In this document: piece by piece, positions 19,876 through 27,472 of the stretch
How the letters are laid out: every line of letters begins with the position of its first letter
How positions within the stretch are numbered: the stretch's first letter is position 1
Assembly: GCF_000372745.1 (NCBI RefSeq)
Contig: NZ_KB889669.1
Coordinates: 1-64,000 of the forward strand
Length of the DNA: 64,000 bases
Origin: Embleya scabrispora DSM 41855
Lineage (GTDB): Bacteria; Actinomycetota; Actinomycetes; Streptomycetales; Streptomycetaceae
Direction of reading: 5' to 3'
Notes under the pieces: model-generated
Told to the model about the DNA's origin: nothing
What the model saw: only the letters and a program-made list of their open reading frames with translations
The model's database searches: none
Translations under genes and position numbers: made by a program

Positions 19876-20220
19876 TCACCGGGGGCCGTACGGCCCCATG
19901 TTGCGACCGCCTCCGCGGCCGCCGGCGACCTCCTTGAGCGCGGGCCGCACGTCGACGAGGTAGACGATCGCCGCGACCAGGCCGGCGAGCATGAGCATCA
20001 GGCCCAGGCCGGTGGGCAGCACGTCGACCACGACCGCGACGCCCAGCAGGATCAGCCAGAAGGACTTCTTCTTCTTGTCCGCCGCGCGGTACGCGTCCTC
20101 GCGCCGGAAGGCGGCGTCGAACAGGCAGAACACCTTGAGCAGCAAAATGCCGAGGAAGAGCCAGGTCAGCACCTGGTCGAACTTGGCCGTCAGCAGACCA
20201 TCGGCCATGGCCAGTTCCAT
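19876..20220 (-). CDS. DUF2516-family membrane protein
   Basis: A 114-residue protein with three hydrophobic helices (VLTWLFLGILLLKVFCLFDAAF, SFWLILLGVAVVVDV, LGLMLMLAGLVAAIVYLVDV). Its basic loop DAYRAADKKKKS and C-terminal VDVRPALKEV are typical of the actinobacterial DUF2516 family. The ATG at 20220 has GGAGG 4 nt upstream; the second ATG four codons in is too far from it. No function is established. Confidence 0.82.
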   Translation of the reverse strand: MELAMADGLLTAKFDQVLTWLFLGILLLKVFCLFDAAFRREDAYRAADKKKKSFWLILLGVAVVVDVLPTGLGLMLMLAGLVAAIVYLVDVRPALKEVAGGRGGGRNMGPYGPR

Positions 20221-20332
20221 CGATCCTCCTCTGCGCGGCCGCCGCGTGCCGCCACGTCGTGCGGGCTTCCAGTCTGGCATGCCCGGCGCCGCACCCGGCG
20301 ACTTTCCCTGCGCCGCCGCGCCCGGCACGACG

Positions 20333-20368
20333 CAGGTGCCGCCTCGGGGGTCACCGAGGCGGCACCTG
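20333..20368 (-). terminator. Hairpin terminator after the HBHA-like gene
   Basis: Perfect 15-bp arms at 20333-20347 and 20354-20368 with a 6-nt loop lie 20 nt past the stop of the minus-strand HBHA-like gene. Confidence 0.8.
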
Positions 20369-20388
20369 ACGGATCGATGTGCCGAGGA

Positions 20389-20886
20389 TCAGCCGTGCGA
20401 GCCGCCGGCCGGCTTGTTGCCCGAGTCGCCGACCTTGCGGGCGGCCTGTTCGACGGCGCCGGCCGCCGCGTCCGCCGCCTTGCCGGCGGCGGTGGCCGCC
20501 GCCTTGGCCTGGATCTTGGCATTGGCCGCCCCGCGCTTGGTGGCGGTCGTGGCCGCCTTGGCCTTGCTCTCGGTCGTCCGCACGGCCACCTTGGCCTGCT
20601 TGGTGCTCTCCTGCCGGTCGACCCGCTTGACCAGCTTCTCGCCGCGTGCGGCGAGGTCCTCGTAGAGCTCCTTGGCCTTGTCCACCTGGGACTTGGCGAA
20701 GGTCTGGGTGCGGTCGGGGAGCGTCTGGAGGCGCTCGCGAAGCACCTTGGGGTCGGTGACGACCTCGGCCCGGAAGCGCTCGGGCAGCTCCCGCAGCTTC
20801 TCCACCACCAGGTCGCCGGCGCCGGCGACGGCGTACAGCGGGGTGGAGTCGGTCAGGGTCTTCTTCAGTTCCGTGGCGATAGCCAT
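20389..20886 (-). CDS. Heparin-binding haemagglutinin-like (HBHA-like) Lys/Ala-rich protein
   Basis: About 165 residues. The first about 100 form a long charged coiled coil (LRELPERFRAEVVTDPKVLRERLQ, VDKAKELYEDLAARGEKLVKRV). The rest is a Lys/Ala-rich tail (KAKAATTATKRGAANAKIQ..., AAGKAADAAAGAVE) like the heparin-binding tail of mycobacterial HBHA. In streptomycetes such proteins are probably membrane-associated or structural rather than adhesins. Three ATGs lie close together (20901, 20895, 20886); the last has GGGA at a suitable distance. It lies directly behind the XRE regulator and is probably co-transcribed with it. Confidence 0.75.
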   Translation of the reverse strand: MAIATELKKTLTDSTPLYAVAGAGDLVVEKLRELPERFRAEVVTDPKVLRERLQTLPDRTQTFAKSQVDKAKELYEDLAARGEKLVKRVDRQESTKQAKVAVRTTESKAKAATTATKRGAANAKIQAKAAATAAGKAADAAAGAVEQAARKVGDSGNKPAGGSHG

Positions 20887-20901
20887 GGTGTTCATTCCCA
20901 A

Positions 20902-21336
20902 CTACTCGAGATAGGTGTCGGTTACGGCCCGGCCGGCCTTGCCGTTCTCGGTTCCGTCGGCGGCGCCCCGCTCGTCGCGCACGGCGCCGTCCTGCGCGTT
21001 CTCCTTGCGGAATGCCTCGTAGATCTCGATGAGGACCCGCTTCTGGCGGTCGTTGATCGCCGGATCCGCCATGATCGCGGTGCGCACCTCACGGTCACCC
21101 TCCTCGCGTTCGTCGAGGATGCCCGCCTGCACATACAGCGTCTCGGCCGAGATGCGCAGCGCCTTGGCGATCTGTTGCAGGATCTCCGCGCTCGGCCGCC
21201 GCAGACCGCGCTCGATCTGGCTCAGATAGGGGTTCGAGACCCCGGCCGCCTCGGCGAGTTGCCGAAGCGAATATTGCGCGTTGCGGCGCTGCTCCCGGAT
21301 GTACTCACCCAGCGAACCGACGTTCAGACCAGCCAT
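20902..21336 (-). CDS. XRE-family helix-turn-helix regulator
   Basis: A 144-residue regulator. The HTH covers about 7-62 with LGEYIREQRRNAQYSLRQLAEAAGVSNPYLSQIERG and LRRPSAEILQQIAKAL. The C-terminal half (AIMADPAINDRQKRVLIEIYEAF) is a helical dimerisation segment, followed by a charged tail. A GTG at 21351 is an alternative start. An 18-nt near-perfect palindrome just upstream suggests autoregulation. The HBHA-like gene follows within 20 nt. Confidence 0.88.
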   Translation of the reverse strand: MAGLNVGSLGEYIREQRRNAQYSLRQLAEAAGVSNPYLSQIERGLRRPSAEILQQIAKALRISAETLYVQAGILDEREEGDREVRTAIMADPAINDRQKRVLIEIYEAFRKENAQDGAVRDERGAADGTENGKAGRAVTDTYLE

Positions 21337-21357
21337 GGCTCCAGCATGCACACACCA

Positions 21358-21375
21358 TGCTTGCTATTGCAAGCA
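21358..21375. promoter_or_regulatory. Palindromic operator upstream of the XRE gene
   Basis: TGCTTGCTATTGCAAGCA has 7-nt arms (TGCTTGC/GCAAGCA) around a 4-nt centre and lies 22-39 nt before the XRE ATG. A second short palindrome, TGCTAGCA, follows a few bases away (about 21379-21386). The position fits an autoregulatory operator; binding is inferred. Confidence 0.6.
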
Positions 21376-21478
21376 CAGTGCTAGCAGCCGTATGCGAAGA
21401 GGCGACGAACGGGTGAAATCGGTCGGGGCGATCGGATCGGACAGGTACCGTCGAGGCGGTCGCCGACCCGACAGCAGG

Positions 21479-22009
21479 TCATCTGCCCGACAGCAGGTCA
21501 TCCACCTTCGCCTCGCCCTCGCGGTAGCGGCGGGTGATCTCGGCGGCACAATCGTCGGCGGTGCGCTGGAGGCGATGCCGACGCGAGGACACCTCCTGCT
21601 CGTGGGCGCCGAGCTTGTCCAGCGCCTCGCCCAGCTCCGCGTCGGTATGCGCGGCCAGGTCGGACAGGCCCACGTCGGCGAGCAGTTGCTCGATCCAGCT
21701 GCGGTAGCGATCGGTGCGCGGCGGCTGGACGTTGACGTGCCGCGCGCCGCGGGTGGGCGGTCTGGACTCGGACAGGATCTCGGGCAGCCGGCCCACCACC
21801 GGCGAGGTCGGCTCGGCGCCGTCCCGGCCGGCTCGCCGGGCCAGTTCGGCGCGCAGGATGTCGATCCGCCCCTGGAGCAGCCTCCGCAGATAGGACAGAT
21901 CGTTCTCCTCGCGCTGGGCGTCGCGCATCAGTTCGCGAACCCGACTCAGCGTGAGTGCGCGGATGGCCTCCGGGGCCACTCCGTCGGGAAGATCCACCAT
22001 GAGACGCAT
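21479..22009 (-). CDS. rsiG: RsiG, c-di-GMP-responsive anti-sigma factor
   Basis: A 176-residue helical protein. Two copies of the motif E-x3-S-x2-R-x3-Q-x3-D are exact: E35/S39/R42/Q46/D50 and E137/S141/R144/Q148/D152. This duplicated motif is the c-di-GMP-binding signature of RsiG, which in Streptomyces holds the sporulation sigma factor WhiG when loaded with c-di-GMP. The linker (about 65-105) is Pro/Arg-rich. The ATG at 22009 lacks a clear ribosome-binding site, and the second ATG (22000) is possible. It is divergent from dtd. Confidence 0.9.
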   Translation of the reverse strand: MRLMVDLPDGVAPEAIRALTLSRVRELMRDAQREENDLSYLRRLLQGRIDILRAELARRAGRDGAEPTSPVVGRLPEILSESRPPTRGARHVNVQPPRTDRYRSWIEQLLADVGLSDLAAHTDAELGEALDKLGAHEQEVSSRRHRLQRTADDCAAEITRRYREGEAKVDDLLSGR

Positions 22010-22082
22010 CGTGTCATGTCGGGCAGACCACCGCGTGCCACATGGCGCGGAATCGGTCCGGACGGGTGTGCAGAATGGGCCC

Positions 22083-22508
22083 ATGCGTGCCGTCCTGCAG
22101 GTCGTGACCGAAGCATCCGTGACCGTCGAGGGGGAGGTGGTCGGCTCGATCGTGGGCCCGGGCCTGTGCGTCCTGGTCGGCGTGACGCACACCGACACTC
22201 CCGAGATCGCCCGCCGACTGGCCGCCAAGTTGTGGAGCCTGCGCGTCTTGGACGGCGAGAAATCCTGCTCGGACCTGTCCGCGCCGCTGCTGGTGATCAG
22301 CCAGTTCACCCTGTACGGCGACGCCCGCAAGGGTCGTCGGCCGACCTGGAACGAGGCCGCGCCGGGCCCGGTCGCCGAACCCCTGGTGGCCGAGGTCGTC
22401 GCGGCGCTGCGCGCGCTCGGTGCCGAGGTGGCCACCGGCGTCTTCGGTGCCGACATGAAGGTCGCGCTCGTCAACGACGGCCCGATGACCCTCGTCGTGG
22501 ACATGTGA
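22083..22508 (+). CDS. dtd: D-aminoacyl-tRNA deacylase
   Basis: A 141-residue DTD-family proofreading enzyme that hydrolyses D-amino acids from tRNA. The signature SQFTLYGD motif and the C-terminal [10 protein letters not shown] motif (cross-subunit GP) are both present, with the N-terminal [17 protein letters not shown] strand. The ATG at 22083 is preceded at 6 nt by CAGAAT, a near-consensus -10, and no ribosome-binding site, so it may be leaderless. It is divergent from rsiG with about 73 nt between them. Confidence 0.95.
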   Translation: MRAVLQVVTEASVTVEGEVVGSIVGPGLCVLVGVTHTDTPEIARRLAAKLWSLRVLDGEKSCSDLSAPLLVISQFTLYGDARKGRRPTWNEAAPGPVAEPLVAEVVAALRALGAEVATGVFGADMKVALVNDGPMTLVVDM

Positions 22509-22628
22509 ACCGGGGGCGGATGCGAGATCCCGCCCGGGATTCACCGGTTCCGGGGGTTCTCCCCATGTTCCGCGGCGGAACGGGGAAGGAGAATGGGCGT
22601 CGGGTACACCGACCGAAGGGGTTGGACC

Positions 22629-22817
22629 ATGTCGCACCGCGGGCCGTACATCGCGGCCGGGATCGTCATCGCAATCATCGCGCTGATCGTGCTGCCCTCG
22701 TGGATCGCCTGGACCATCGTGGCGGTCGCGATCGGCCTGCCGGTCGTCGCCTACTTCGCCCTGGACCGCTCGCAGCGGCGGCGTCTGCACCGCATCCGCC
22801 GCCGCGAGATCCGCTAG
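22629..22817 (+). CDS. Small membrane protein (62 aa)
   Basis: A 62-residue protein with two hydrophobic helices (GPYIAAGIVIAIIALIVLP and IAWTIVAVAIGLPVVAYFAL) and a very basic C-terminus (RRRLHRIRRREIR), placing both ends inside the cell. GAAGGGG upstream supports the ATG at 22629. No family is recognised with certainty. Confidence 0.65.
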   Translation: MSHRGPYIAAGIVIAIIALIVLPSWIAWTIVAVAIGLPVVAYFALDRSQRRRLHRIRRREIR

Positions 22818-22863
22818 GTCGAGGCCGGGGCCGGGTCGAAGAGCCCGCGCGCGGGCCCCGAAC

Positions 22864-23814
22864 TCACGCGGGAACCACGACCTCCTGGGTCGCCGGCACA
22901 CCGCCGGCCAAGAGTTCGGCGTCCACCGCGGTGTTGCGCTTGATCAGCGCCAGCGCGATCGGGCCGAGTTCGTGGTGGCGCACCGAGCTGGTGACAAAGC
23001 CGACCTGACGACCCGCGAGTTCGACCGGTGCCCCGTGCTCGGGCAGCGCCTCCGGGGTGCCGTCCAGGTGCAGGAAGACCAGCCGGCGCGGCGGTCGACC
23101 CAGGTTGTGTACGCGCGCGACCGTCTCCTGGCCCCGGTAGCAGCCCTTGTCCAGGTGCACCGCGGTGTCGATCAGGCCCAGCTCGTGCACGATCGTGCGG
23201 TGATCGGTCTCCAGGCCCAGTCGAGGCCGGTACGCCGCGATCCGCAGCGCCTCGTAGGCCCACATGCCCGCCGGGTGCGCGTGCTCTCGCCCGTACCGCT
23301 CGAGCCGCTCGCGCGGCAGGAACAACTCGCGCCCGTACGCGGTCTCGCGCACCAGCACGTCCTCGGGGGTGTCGCCGCCCGTGCCCGCTTCGTGCACGAT
23401 CGCGAAGTCGGCGGACACGTCCGCGACCTCCACCCGCAGCATGAAGCGCATCCGGTCCAGGAACTCGACCAGGGCCGGCGCCTCACCGGGCTCCAGGTGG
23501 GCCCAGAACGCCTCGCCGTCGTCCACCCCGTACAGCGCGTGCTCGATGTGCCCGTGCGGGCTCAGCACGAGGGTCAGCGTCGCCTCGTGCGGCTTCAGCC
23601 CGGTCAGGTGTTGCGTGGTCAGCGAGTGCAGCCAGCTCAGCCGGTCCGGACCGCTCACCTTGATCACGTCGTGGTGCGAGAGGTCGACGAAGCCCTCGCC
23701 CGCTTCCAGCCGACGTTGTTCACGCAGGGGGTCGCCGTAGTGCGCGGCGACGCCGGCGTCGGGGGCTTCCGCGGCGACCGCGCCGGGCAGGGACAACAAA
23801 GGGCTCGTGGACAT
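22864..23814 (-). CDS. ygfZ: YgfZ/GcvT-domain folate-binding protein
   Basis: A 316-residue folate-binding protein related to GcvT that supports Fe-S cluster assembly or repair. The YgfZ signature KGCYRGQETVARVHN contains the conserved Cys. The GcvT-like N-terminal region has FVDLSHHDVIKVSGPDRLSWLHSL. The ATG at 23814 is preceded by TACTGT (23826-23821) at 6 nt, the leaderless arrangement. The larger frame to 23910 overlaps fur and is rejected. Confidence 0.93.
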   Translation of the reverse strand: MSTSPLLSLPGAVAAEAPDAGVAAHYGDPLREQRRLEAGEGFVDLSHHDVIKVSGPDRLSWLHSLTTQHLTGLKPHEATLTLVLSPHGHIEHALYGVDDGEAFWAHLEPGEAPALVEFLDRMRFMLRVEVADVSADFAIVHEAGTGGDTPEDVLVRETAYGRELFLPRERLERYGREHAHPAGMWAYEALRIAAYRPRLGLETDHRTIVHELGLIDTAVHLDKGCYRGQETVARVHNLGRPPRRLVFLHLDGTPEALPEHGAPVELAGRQVGFVTSSVRHHELGPIALALIKRNTAVDAELLAGGVPATQEVVVPA

Positions 23815-23860
23815 GTCCCCACAGTACGAGACCGGCTCGGCCGACACCGCTGCCGCTGCC

Positions 23861-24286
23861 TCAGCGAAGCCGGGCGGCGGTGCACTCGGCGCAGCGGCCG
23901 AAGATCGCAAAGTGCGCGAGGTCGATGTCGAAACCGTGCTCGGCGCGCAGCCGCTCGCCCATCGCGGCGGCGACCTCGGTGCCCACCTCGATCACCCGCC
24001 GGCAGTCCCGGCAGACCAGGTGCAGATGGCCGCCGACGTCGGCCGGGTGGTAGGTCGGCGCACCGTGGCCCAGGTGGGTGTGGGTGACCAGGTCGAGCTG
24101 TTCGAGCAGTTCGAGGGTGCGGTAGACGGTCGAGATGTTGATCCCGCCGGCGGTCTTGTGCACCTCGACCAGGATCTCGTCCGGCGTCGCGTGGCCCAGG
24201 GTGTTCACCGCTTCGAGGACGAGTTGGCGTTGCGGCGTGAGCCGGTAGCCCTTCTCCCGAAGTTCGTGCTTCCAGTCAGTGCTCAC
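23861..24286 (-). CDS. fur: Fur-family metalloregulator
   Basis: A 141-residue Fur-superfamily repressor. The winged helix runs from YRLTPQRQLVLEAVNTLGHATPDEI to INISTVYRTLELLEQLDLV. The dimerisation domain has the metal motif HLHLVCRDCRRV and a second CxxC in CAECTAARL, the structural zinc site. It could be Fur, Zur or a peroxide sensor; the sequence does not decide. The GTG at 24286 has TAAACT (24299-24294) 7 nt upstream and no ribosome-binding site, so it is probably leaderless. Confidence 0.92.
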   Translation of the reverse strand: MSTDWKHELREKGYRLTPQRQLVLEAVNTLGHATPDEILVEVHKTAGGINISTVYRTLELLEQLDLVTHTHLGHGAPTYHPADVGGHLHLVCRDCRRVIEVGTEVAAAMGERLRAEHGFDIDLAHFAIFGRCAECTAARLR

Positions 24287-24362
24287 GAACGGAAGTTTAC
24301 GAGGGCGGACCGGTCCCCGGGGTCACTCGACGCGGTCGCGTTCGGTCCGGCGCGGTCCGGCG

Positions 24363-24878
24363 CTATTCGGCCGCGAGGTCCGCGTCGACGCGCTTGAGTT
24401 GGGCGGAGACGTGGGCTTGGAGCGGGTGACCCATCGCGGCCATGTCGTACGCGTACATCAACTCGCCCTTGACCAGGCCGTACAGCCGGTGACCGGCGGT
24501 GTACTCCTTCGCGTCCTCGGTGCGCGCGACCACGTCGGTGCGCATCTCCAGCCGCGGGCCGTCCACCTTGCCGAGCCAGATCTCCACGATCCCGGTGGGG
24601 TGAGCGAGCGTCACGTCGACCGAGCCGTCCAGCTTCGAGCGCCAGAAACCGGTCTCGGTGGCCAGCGGACGCACCCGCTCGCCCGCGTCGTCCAGGAGCC
24701 AGGTGCGCGAGGTATAGGTGAGGAACGGCTTGTTCGCGATGTAGCCGAAGGTGACCTGCTGGCCGAAGCGGAACGCCTCGATGGTCGGGTAGTCGCCGAC
24801 ACCGGCGCCTTCCCAGGTGCCGAGCAGGAACGCGAGCGGGACGGCGTCGAAGTGCAGGTCGTCCGGGATTTCGATCAT
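24363..24878 (-). CDS. Nitrobindin-like FABP-family protein (DUF1794)
   Basis: A 171-residue beta-barrel protein. The family hallmark GTWEGAGVGDYP is near the N-terminus, and the C-terminal strand pair MYAYDMAAMGHPLQAHVSAQL carries the His positions used for haem in nitrobindins. Mycobacterial and plant relatives bind ferric haem and isomerise peroxynitrite. Whether this copy binds haem is inferred. It lies upstream of fur on the same strand with a 76-nt gap. Confidence 0.87.
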   Translation of the reverse strand: MIEIPDDLHFDAVPLAFLLGTWEGAGVGDYPTIEAFRFGQQVTFGYIANKPFLTYTSRTWLLDDAGERVRPLATETGFWRSKLDGSVDVTLAHPTGIVEIWLGKVDGPRLEMRTDVVARTEDAKEYTAGHRLYGLVKGELMYAYDMAAMGHPLQAHVSAQLKRVDADLAAE

Positions 24879-24933
24879 GGTGGGGCGGCCGCTTCCGGGT
24901 CGGGTACGGCGGGTCAGCCTACCGGGCTCGGCG

Positions 24934-25032
24934 TCAGTTCTGGCCCTTGTACAGCTTGGACACGGTCAGCGCGGCGAACCACGCGACGAGGACGCCGACC
25001 ACGGCCAGCAGCGCAATGAAGAAGATGTGCAT
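24934..25032 (-). CDS. 32-residue single-helix membrane peptide
   Basis: A short frame with an AGGAG about 10-14 nt before its ATG. It encodes Met-His, one long hydrophobic helix (IFFIALLAVVGVLVAWFAAL) and a short basic end (TVSKLYKGQN). The bias toward G/C at third positions continues through it. Such peptides usually act as accessory subunits of membrane complexes. It lies just upstream of the nitrobindin-like gene on the same strand and could be co-transcribed. Function unknown. Confidence 0.65.
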   Translation of the reverse strand: MHIFFIALLAVVGVLVAWFAALTVSKLYKGQN

Positions 25033-25118
25033 CGCCAGGGTGCTCCTCGTGCTTCGTACGGGTGGGCCAGGTCGACCTGGCCGGGTGCCAAACGGCCTCA
25101 GTGTATAGGCTGCGGGCC

Positions 25119-25481
25119 GTGAAGCGATCTCTCGTGGTCAAGGTCACCGCAGGTCAGGACGCGCCGGAGCGCTGCTCCCAGGCATTCACGGTGGCGTCGG
25201 TGGCGCTCGCGTCGGGTGTGGACGTGTCGCTGTGGCTCACCGGCGAGTCGTCCTGGTTCGCGCTGCCCGGGCGCGCCGCCGAGTTCGAGCTGCCGCACGC
25301 CGCGCCGCTGCCGGACCTGCTCGACGCGCTGATCGCGGGCGGCCGGGTGACCCTGTGCACGCAGTGCGCGGCGCGCCGGGAGATCACCGGTGACGACGTA
25401 CTGCCCGGAATCCGGATCGCCGGTGCCCAGGTGTTCGTCCAGGAAGCGCTCGCGGACGACGCCCAGGCGCTGGTGTACTGA
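25119..25481 (+). CDS. DsrE-family sulfur-relay protein
   Basis: A 120-residue DsrE/DsrF-like protein. SLVVKVTAGQDAPERCSQAF opens the Rossmann-like fold and TLCTQCAARREI carries a C-x2-C near the active loop. Family members relay sulfur or act as small regulatory domains. The GTG at 25119 is preceded by TAGGCT (25106-25111) at 7 nt and no ribosome-binding site, so it is probably leaderless. It is divergent from the membrane peptide. Confidence 0.8.
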   Translation: MKRSLVVKVTAGQDAPERCSQAFTVASVALASGVDVSLWLTGESSWFALPGRAAEFELPHAAPLPDLLDALIAGGRVTLCTQCAARREITGDDVLPGIRIAGAQVFVQEALADDAQALVY

Positions 25482-25505
25482 CCACCCGCCCGCGCGGGCC
25501 CGGGA

Positions 25506-25829
25506 TCAGTGGCTGATCCCGGAGATGTTCAGGCCGATCACGCCGAGCAGGACCAGGCCGATCGAGATCAGCTTGAGCGGCGACGAGCCCTCGTTCAGGA
25601 GCCAGATGCCCACCAGCGCGGTGCCCGCCGCGCCGATTCCGGTCCACACCGCGTACGCGGGGCCGACCTCCAGCGACTTGAGCGCGTAGGTGAGCAGCCC
25701 GAAGCTGCCCAGCGCACACACGGCGAAGCCGATCGTGGGCCACAACCGGGTGAATCCGTGGCTCTGTTTGAGCATGATGGCGAAGCCGGTCTCCAGGATT
25801 CCCGCGATGATCACGATCATCCATGCCAC
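25506..25829 (-). CDS. sugE: SMR-family exporter, SugE/Gdx type
   Basis: A 107-residue, four-helix transporter. The key Glu is E13 in IAGILETGFAIMLKQS, and AYAVWTGIGAAGTALVG supplies the Tyr/Trp of the SugE/Gdx subgroup, whose characterised members export guanidinium. The GTG at 25829 has GGGAGG 6-7 nt upstream; a longer frame is not supported. Two small hairpins with GGGG loops lie upstream but do not match known guanidine riboswitches. Confidence 0.88.
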   Translation of the reverse strand: MAWMIVIIAGILETGFAIMLKQSHGFTRLWPTIGFAVCALGSFGLLTYALKSLEVGPAYAVWTGIGAAGTALVGIWLLNEGSSPLKLISIGLVLLGVIGLNISGISH

Positions 25830-25956
25830 GTGTTGCCTCCCGGCGTCGCGCGCTGCTTCCGGTGTCCCCACACCCCGAAAGATCTGCCCCCGGCAGATCC
25901 ACCGAAGATACGGAAACCTTTCTGCCCCTGCGACCCGGGGCACACACCGGCAACGA

Positions 25957-25993
25957 CCCCACCCCTCCCCCGAGCACGTGGGGAGGGGTGGGG
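25957..25993. terminator. Hairpin terminator behind the sulfurtransferase-DUF1416 pair
   Basis: Perfect 14-bp arms at 25957-25970 and 25980-25993 with a 9-nt loop; a TTTT run lies at 25997-26000 on the plus strand. It lies 70 nt beyond the DUF1416 stop (minus strand) and upstream of sugE, insulating the two units. Confidence 0.7.
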
Positions 25994-26062
25994 CCGTTTT
26001 GCCGCCGATCGGGTCGCGGGGTCCGAGGGTGTACGTCCGAAGGAGACCCGCCCCCGTCGGGG

Positions 26063-26356
26063 TCAGACCGCGATCTCGACCTCGGCGACGGTGCCCTTCT
26101 CGGACACCACCACGCTGCGGTCCACGGTCGCGCCGGGGACGAGCGCCCGCACGGTCCAGTTGCCCGGCGCCGCGAAGAACCGGAACTGACCGGTCGCGGA
26201 CGTGGGCACCTCGGCGGTGAAATCGCCGCCCGCGTCGAGCAGGCGCACGTAGCCGTTGATCGGCTGCCCGCCCTTGGTCACCGCCCCCTGGATGATGGTT
26301 TCCTTCGCCACGTCAACTCCTGCCAGATCCGGGCCGCCGGCCTTCGCACCGCACAT
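26063..26356 (-). CDS. DUF1416 protein
   Basis: A 97-residue protein starting MCGAKAGGPDLAGVDVAKET. It has a beta-sandwich-like core (VTKGGQPINGYVRLLDAGGDFTAEV, GQFRFFAAPGNWTVRALV) resembling a carboxypeptidase-regulatory-like fold. DUF1416 is found almost always directly downstream of the actinobacterial sulfurtransferase, as here (42 nt), so it probably acts with that enzyme. The conserved N-terminal Cys-Gly may carry sulfur; this is inferred. Confidence 0.9.
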   Translation of the reverse strand: MCGAKAGGPDLAGVDVAKETIIQGAVTKGGQPINGYVRLLDAGGDFTAEVPTSATGQFRFFAAPGNWTVRALVPGATVDRSVVVSEKGTVAEVEIAV

Positions 26357-26398
26357 CGTTCTTGCTCCCTGAAGTCGGGTAGGTGGTGTAGCCGTCGG

Positions 26399-27238
26399 TC
26401 ACTTGCCGTCGCCGAGCTCGATCGGCACGCCCACCAGCGCGCCGTACTCGGTCCACGAGCCGTCGTAGTTGCGGACGTTGCCCTGCTCCAGCAGCTCGTG
26501 CAGGACGAACCAGGTGTGGGCGGAGCGCTCGCCGATCCGGCAGTAGGCGATGGTGTCCTTCGTCAGGTCCACACCCTCGCCCTCGTACAGCGCGGTGAGT
26601 TCCTCGTTGGTCTTGAAGGTGCCGTCGTCGTTGGCGGCCTTCGACCACGGGATGTTCTTCGCGGTCGGCACGTGGCCGGCCTTCTGCGACTGCTCCTGCG
26701 GCAGGTGCGCCGGGGCGAGCAGCTTGCCGGAGAACTCGTCGGGCGAACGCACGTCGACCAGGTTCAGCGAACCGATCGCGGCGAGCACGTCGTCGCGCCA
26801 GGCGCGGATCGACGTGTCCTGCTCCTTGGCCACGTAGTTCGTCGCGGCGCGCTCGGGCACCTCGACGACCAGCTCGCGCGAGTCGAGCTCCCACTTCTTG
26901 CGACCGCCGTCGAGCAGCTTGACGTCGCCGTGGCCGTAGAGCTTGAAGTACCAGTAGGCGTAGGACGCGAACCAGTTGTTGTTGCCGCCGTAGAGCACGA
27001 CGGTGTCGTCGTTGGAGATGCCCTTGGCCGACAGCAGCGCGGAGAAGCCGGCCTCGTCGACGAAGTCGCGCTTGACCGGGTCCTGCAGGTCGTCGCGCCA
27101 GTCGATGCGCACCGCACCACGAATGTGGTTCTTGACGTAGGCGCTGGTGTCCTCGTCGACCTCGACGAGCACGACCTTCGGGTCGTCCAGGTGGGCCTGG
27201 ACCCAGTCGGCGTCTACCAGAACGTCGGAGCGGCTCAT
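26399..27238 (-). CDS. sseA: Thiosulfate sulfurtransferase (two rhodanese domains)
   Basis: A 279-residue tandem rhodanese. The N-terminal inactive domain has VDADWVQAHLDDPKVVLVEV and the C-terminal catalytic domain has LVDVRSPDEFSG. The active-site loop is YCRIGERSAHTW with the persulfide Cys. It should transfer sulfane sulfur from thiosulfate to thiol or cyanide acceptors. The ATG at 27238 has GGAGGT 6-7 nt upstream. It is followed by DUF1416 and preceded at 235 nt by a Cys-rich leader peptide, which suggests cysteine-responsive expression. Confidence 0.94.
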   Translation of the reverse strand: MSRSDVLVDADWVQAHLDDPKVVLVEVDEDTSAYVKNHIRGAVRIDWRDDLQDPVKRDFVDEAGFSALLSAKGISNDDTVVLYGGNNNWFASYAYWYFKLYGHGDVKLLDGGRKKWELDSRELVVEVPERAATNYVAKEQDTSIRAWRDDVLAAIGSLNLVDVRSPDEFSGKLLAPAHLPQEQSQKAGHVPTAKNIPWSKAANDDGTFKTNEELTALYEGEGVDLTKDTIAYCRIGERSAHTWFVLHELLEQGNVRNYDGSWTEYGALVGVPIELGDGK

Positions 27239-27472
27239 GGGGATACCTCCGGTGCAGAAGTGCGCGGGATTGCCGCGGATGTGGGGGTACGCGGTCTCGG
27301 GGTACACCCGGGCGTGCCGCGGCGCCGCGGCAGGCGGGGTGTGGGTGTGTCCGTGGTTGCTACGCGGGGGCCGGGGGCCGTTCCACCGCGTCGTCACGCG
27401 GTTCGGGTCCCGGGTCCGACGGCCGGTCGCGATCCGCCTCGGGCGCATCGCCGATCGACGACTGTCGGCAAG
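27239..27472 (-). promoter_or_regulatory. Leader region between the Cys-rich peptide and the sulfurtransferase gene
   Basis: This 234-nt mRNA leader contains a perfect 18-nt palindrome (TGCCGCGGCGCCGCGGCA, 27315-27332) and several GC-rich segments able to pair. Alternative folding controlled by translation of the upstream peptide would be expected of an attenuator. I cannot assign terminator and antiterminator arms without a folding program. Confidence 0.45.

Noticed and set aside
25830-25950. Known guanidine riboswitch upstream of sugE
   Set aside because: None of the guanidine-I, -II or -III consensus features is visible; only unrelated hairpins were seen and are reported as a low-interest finding.
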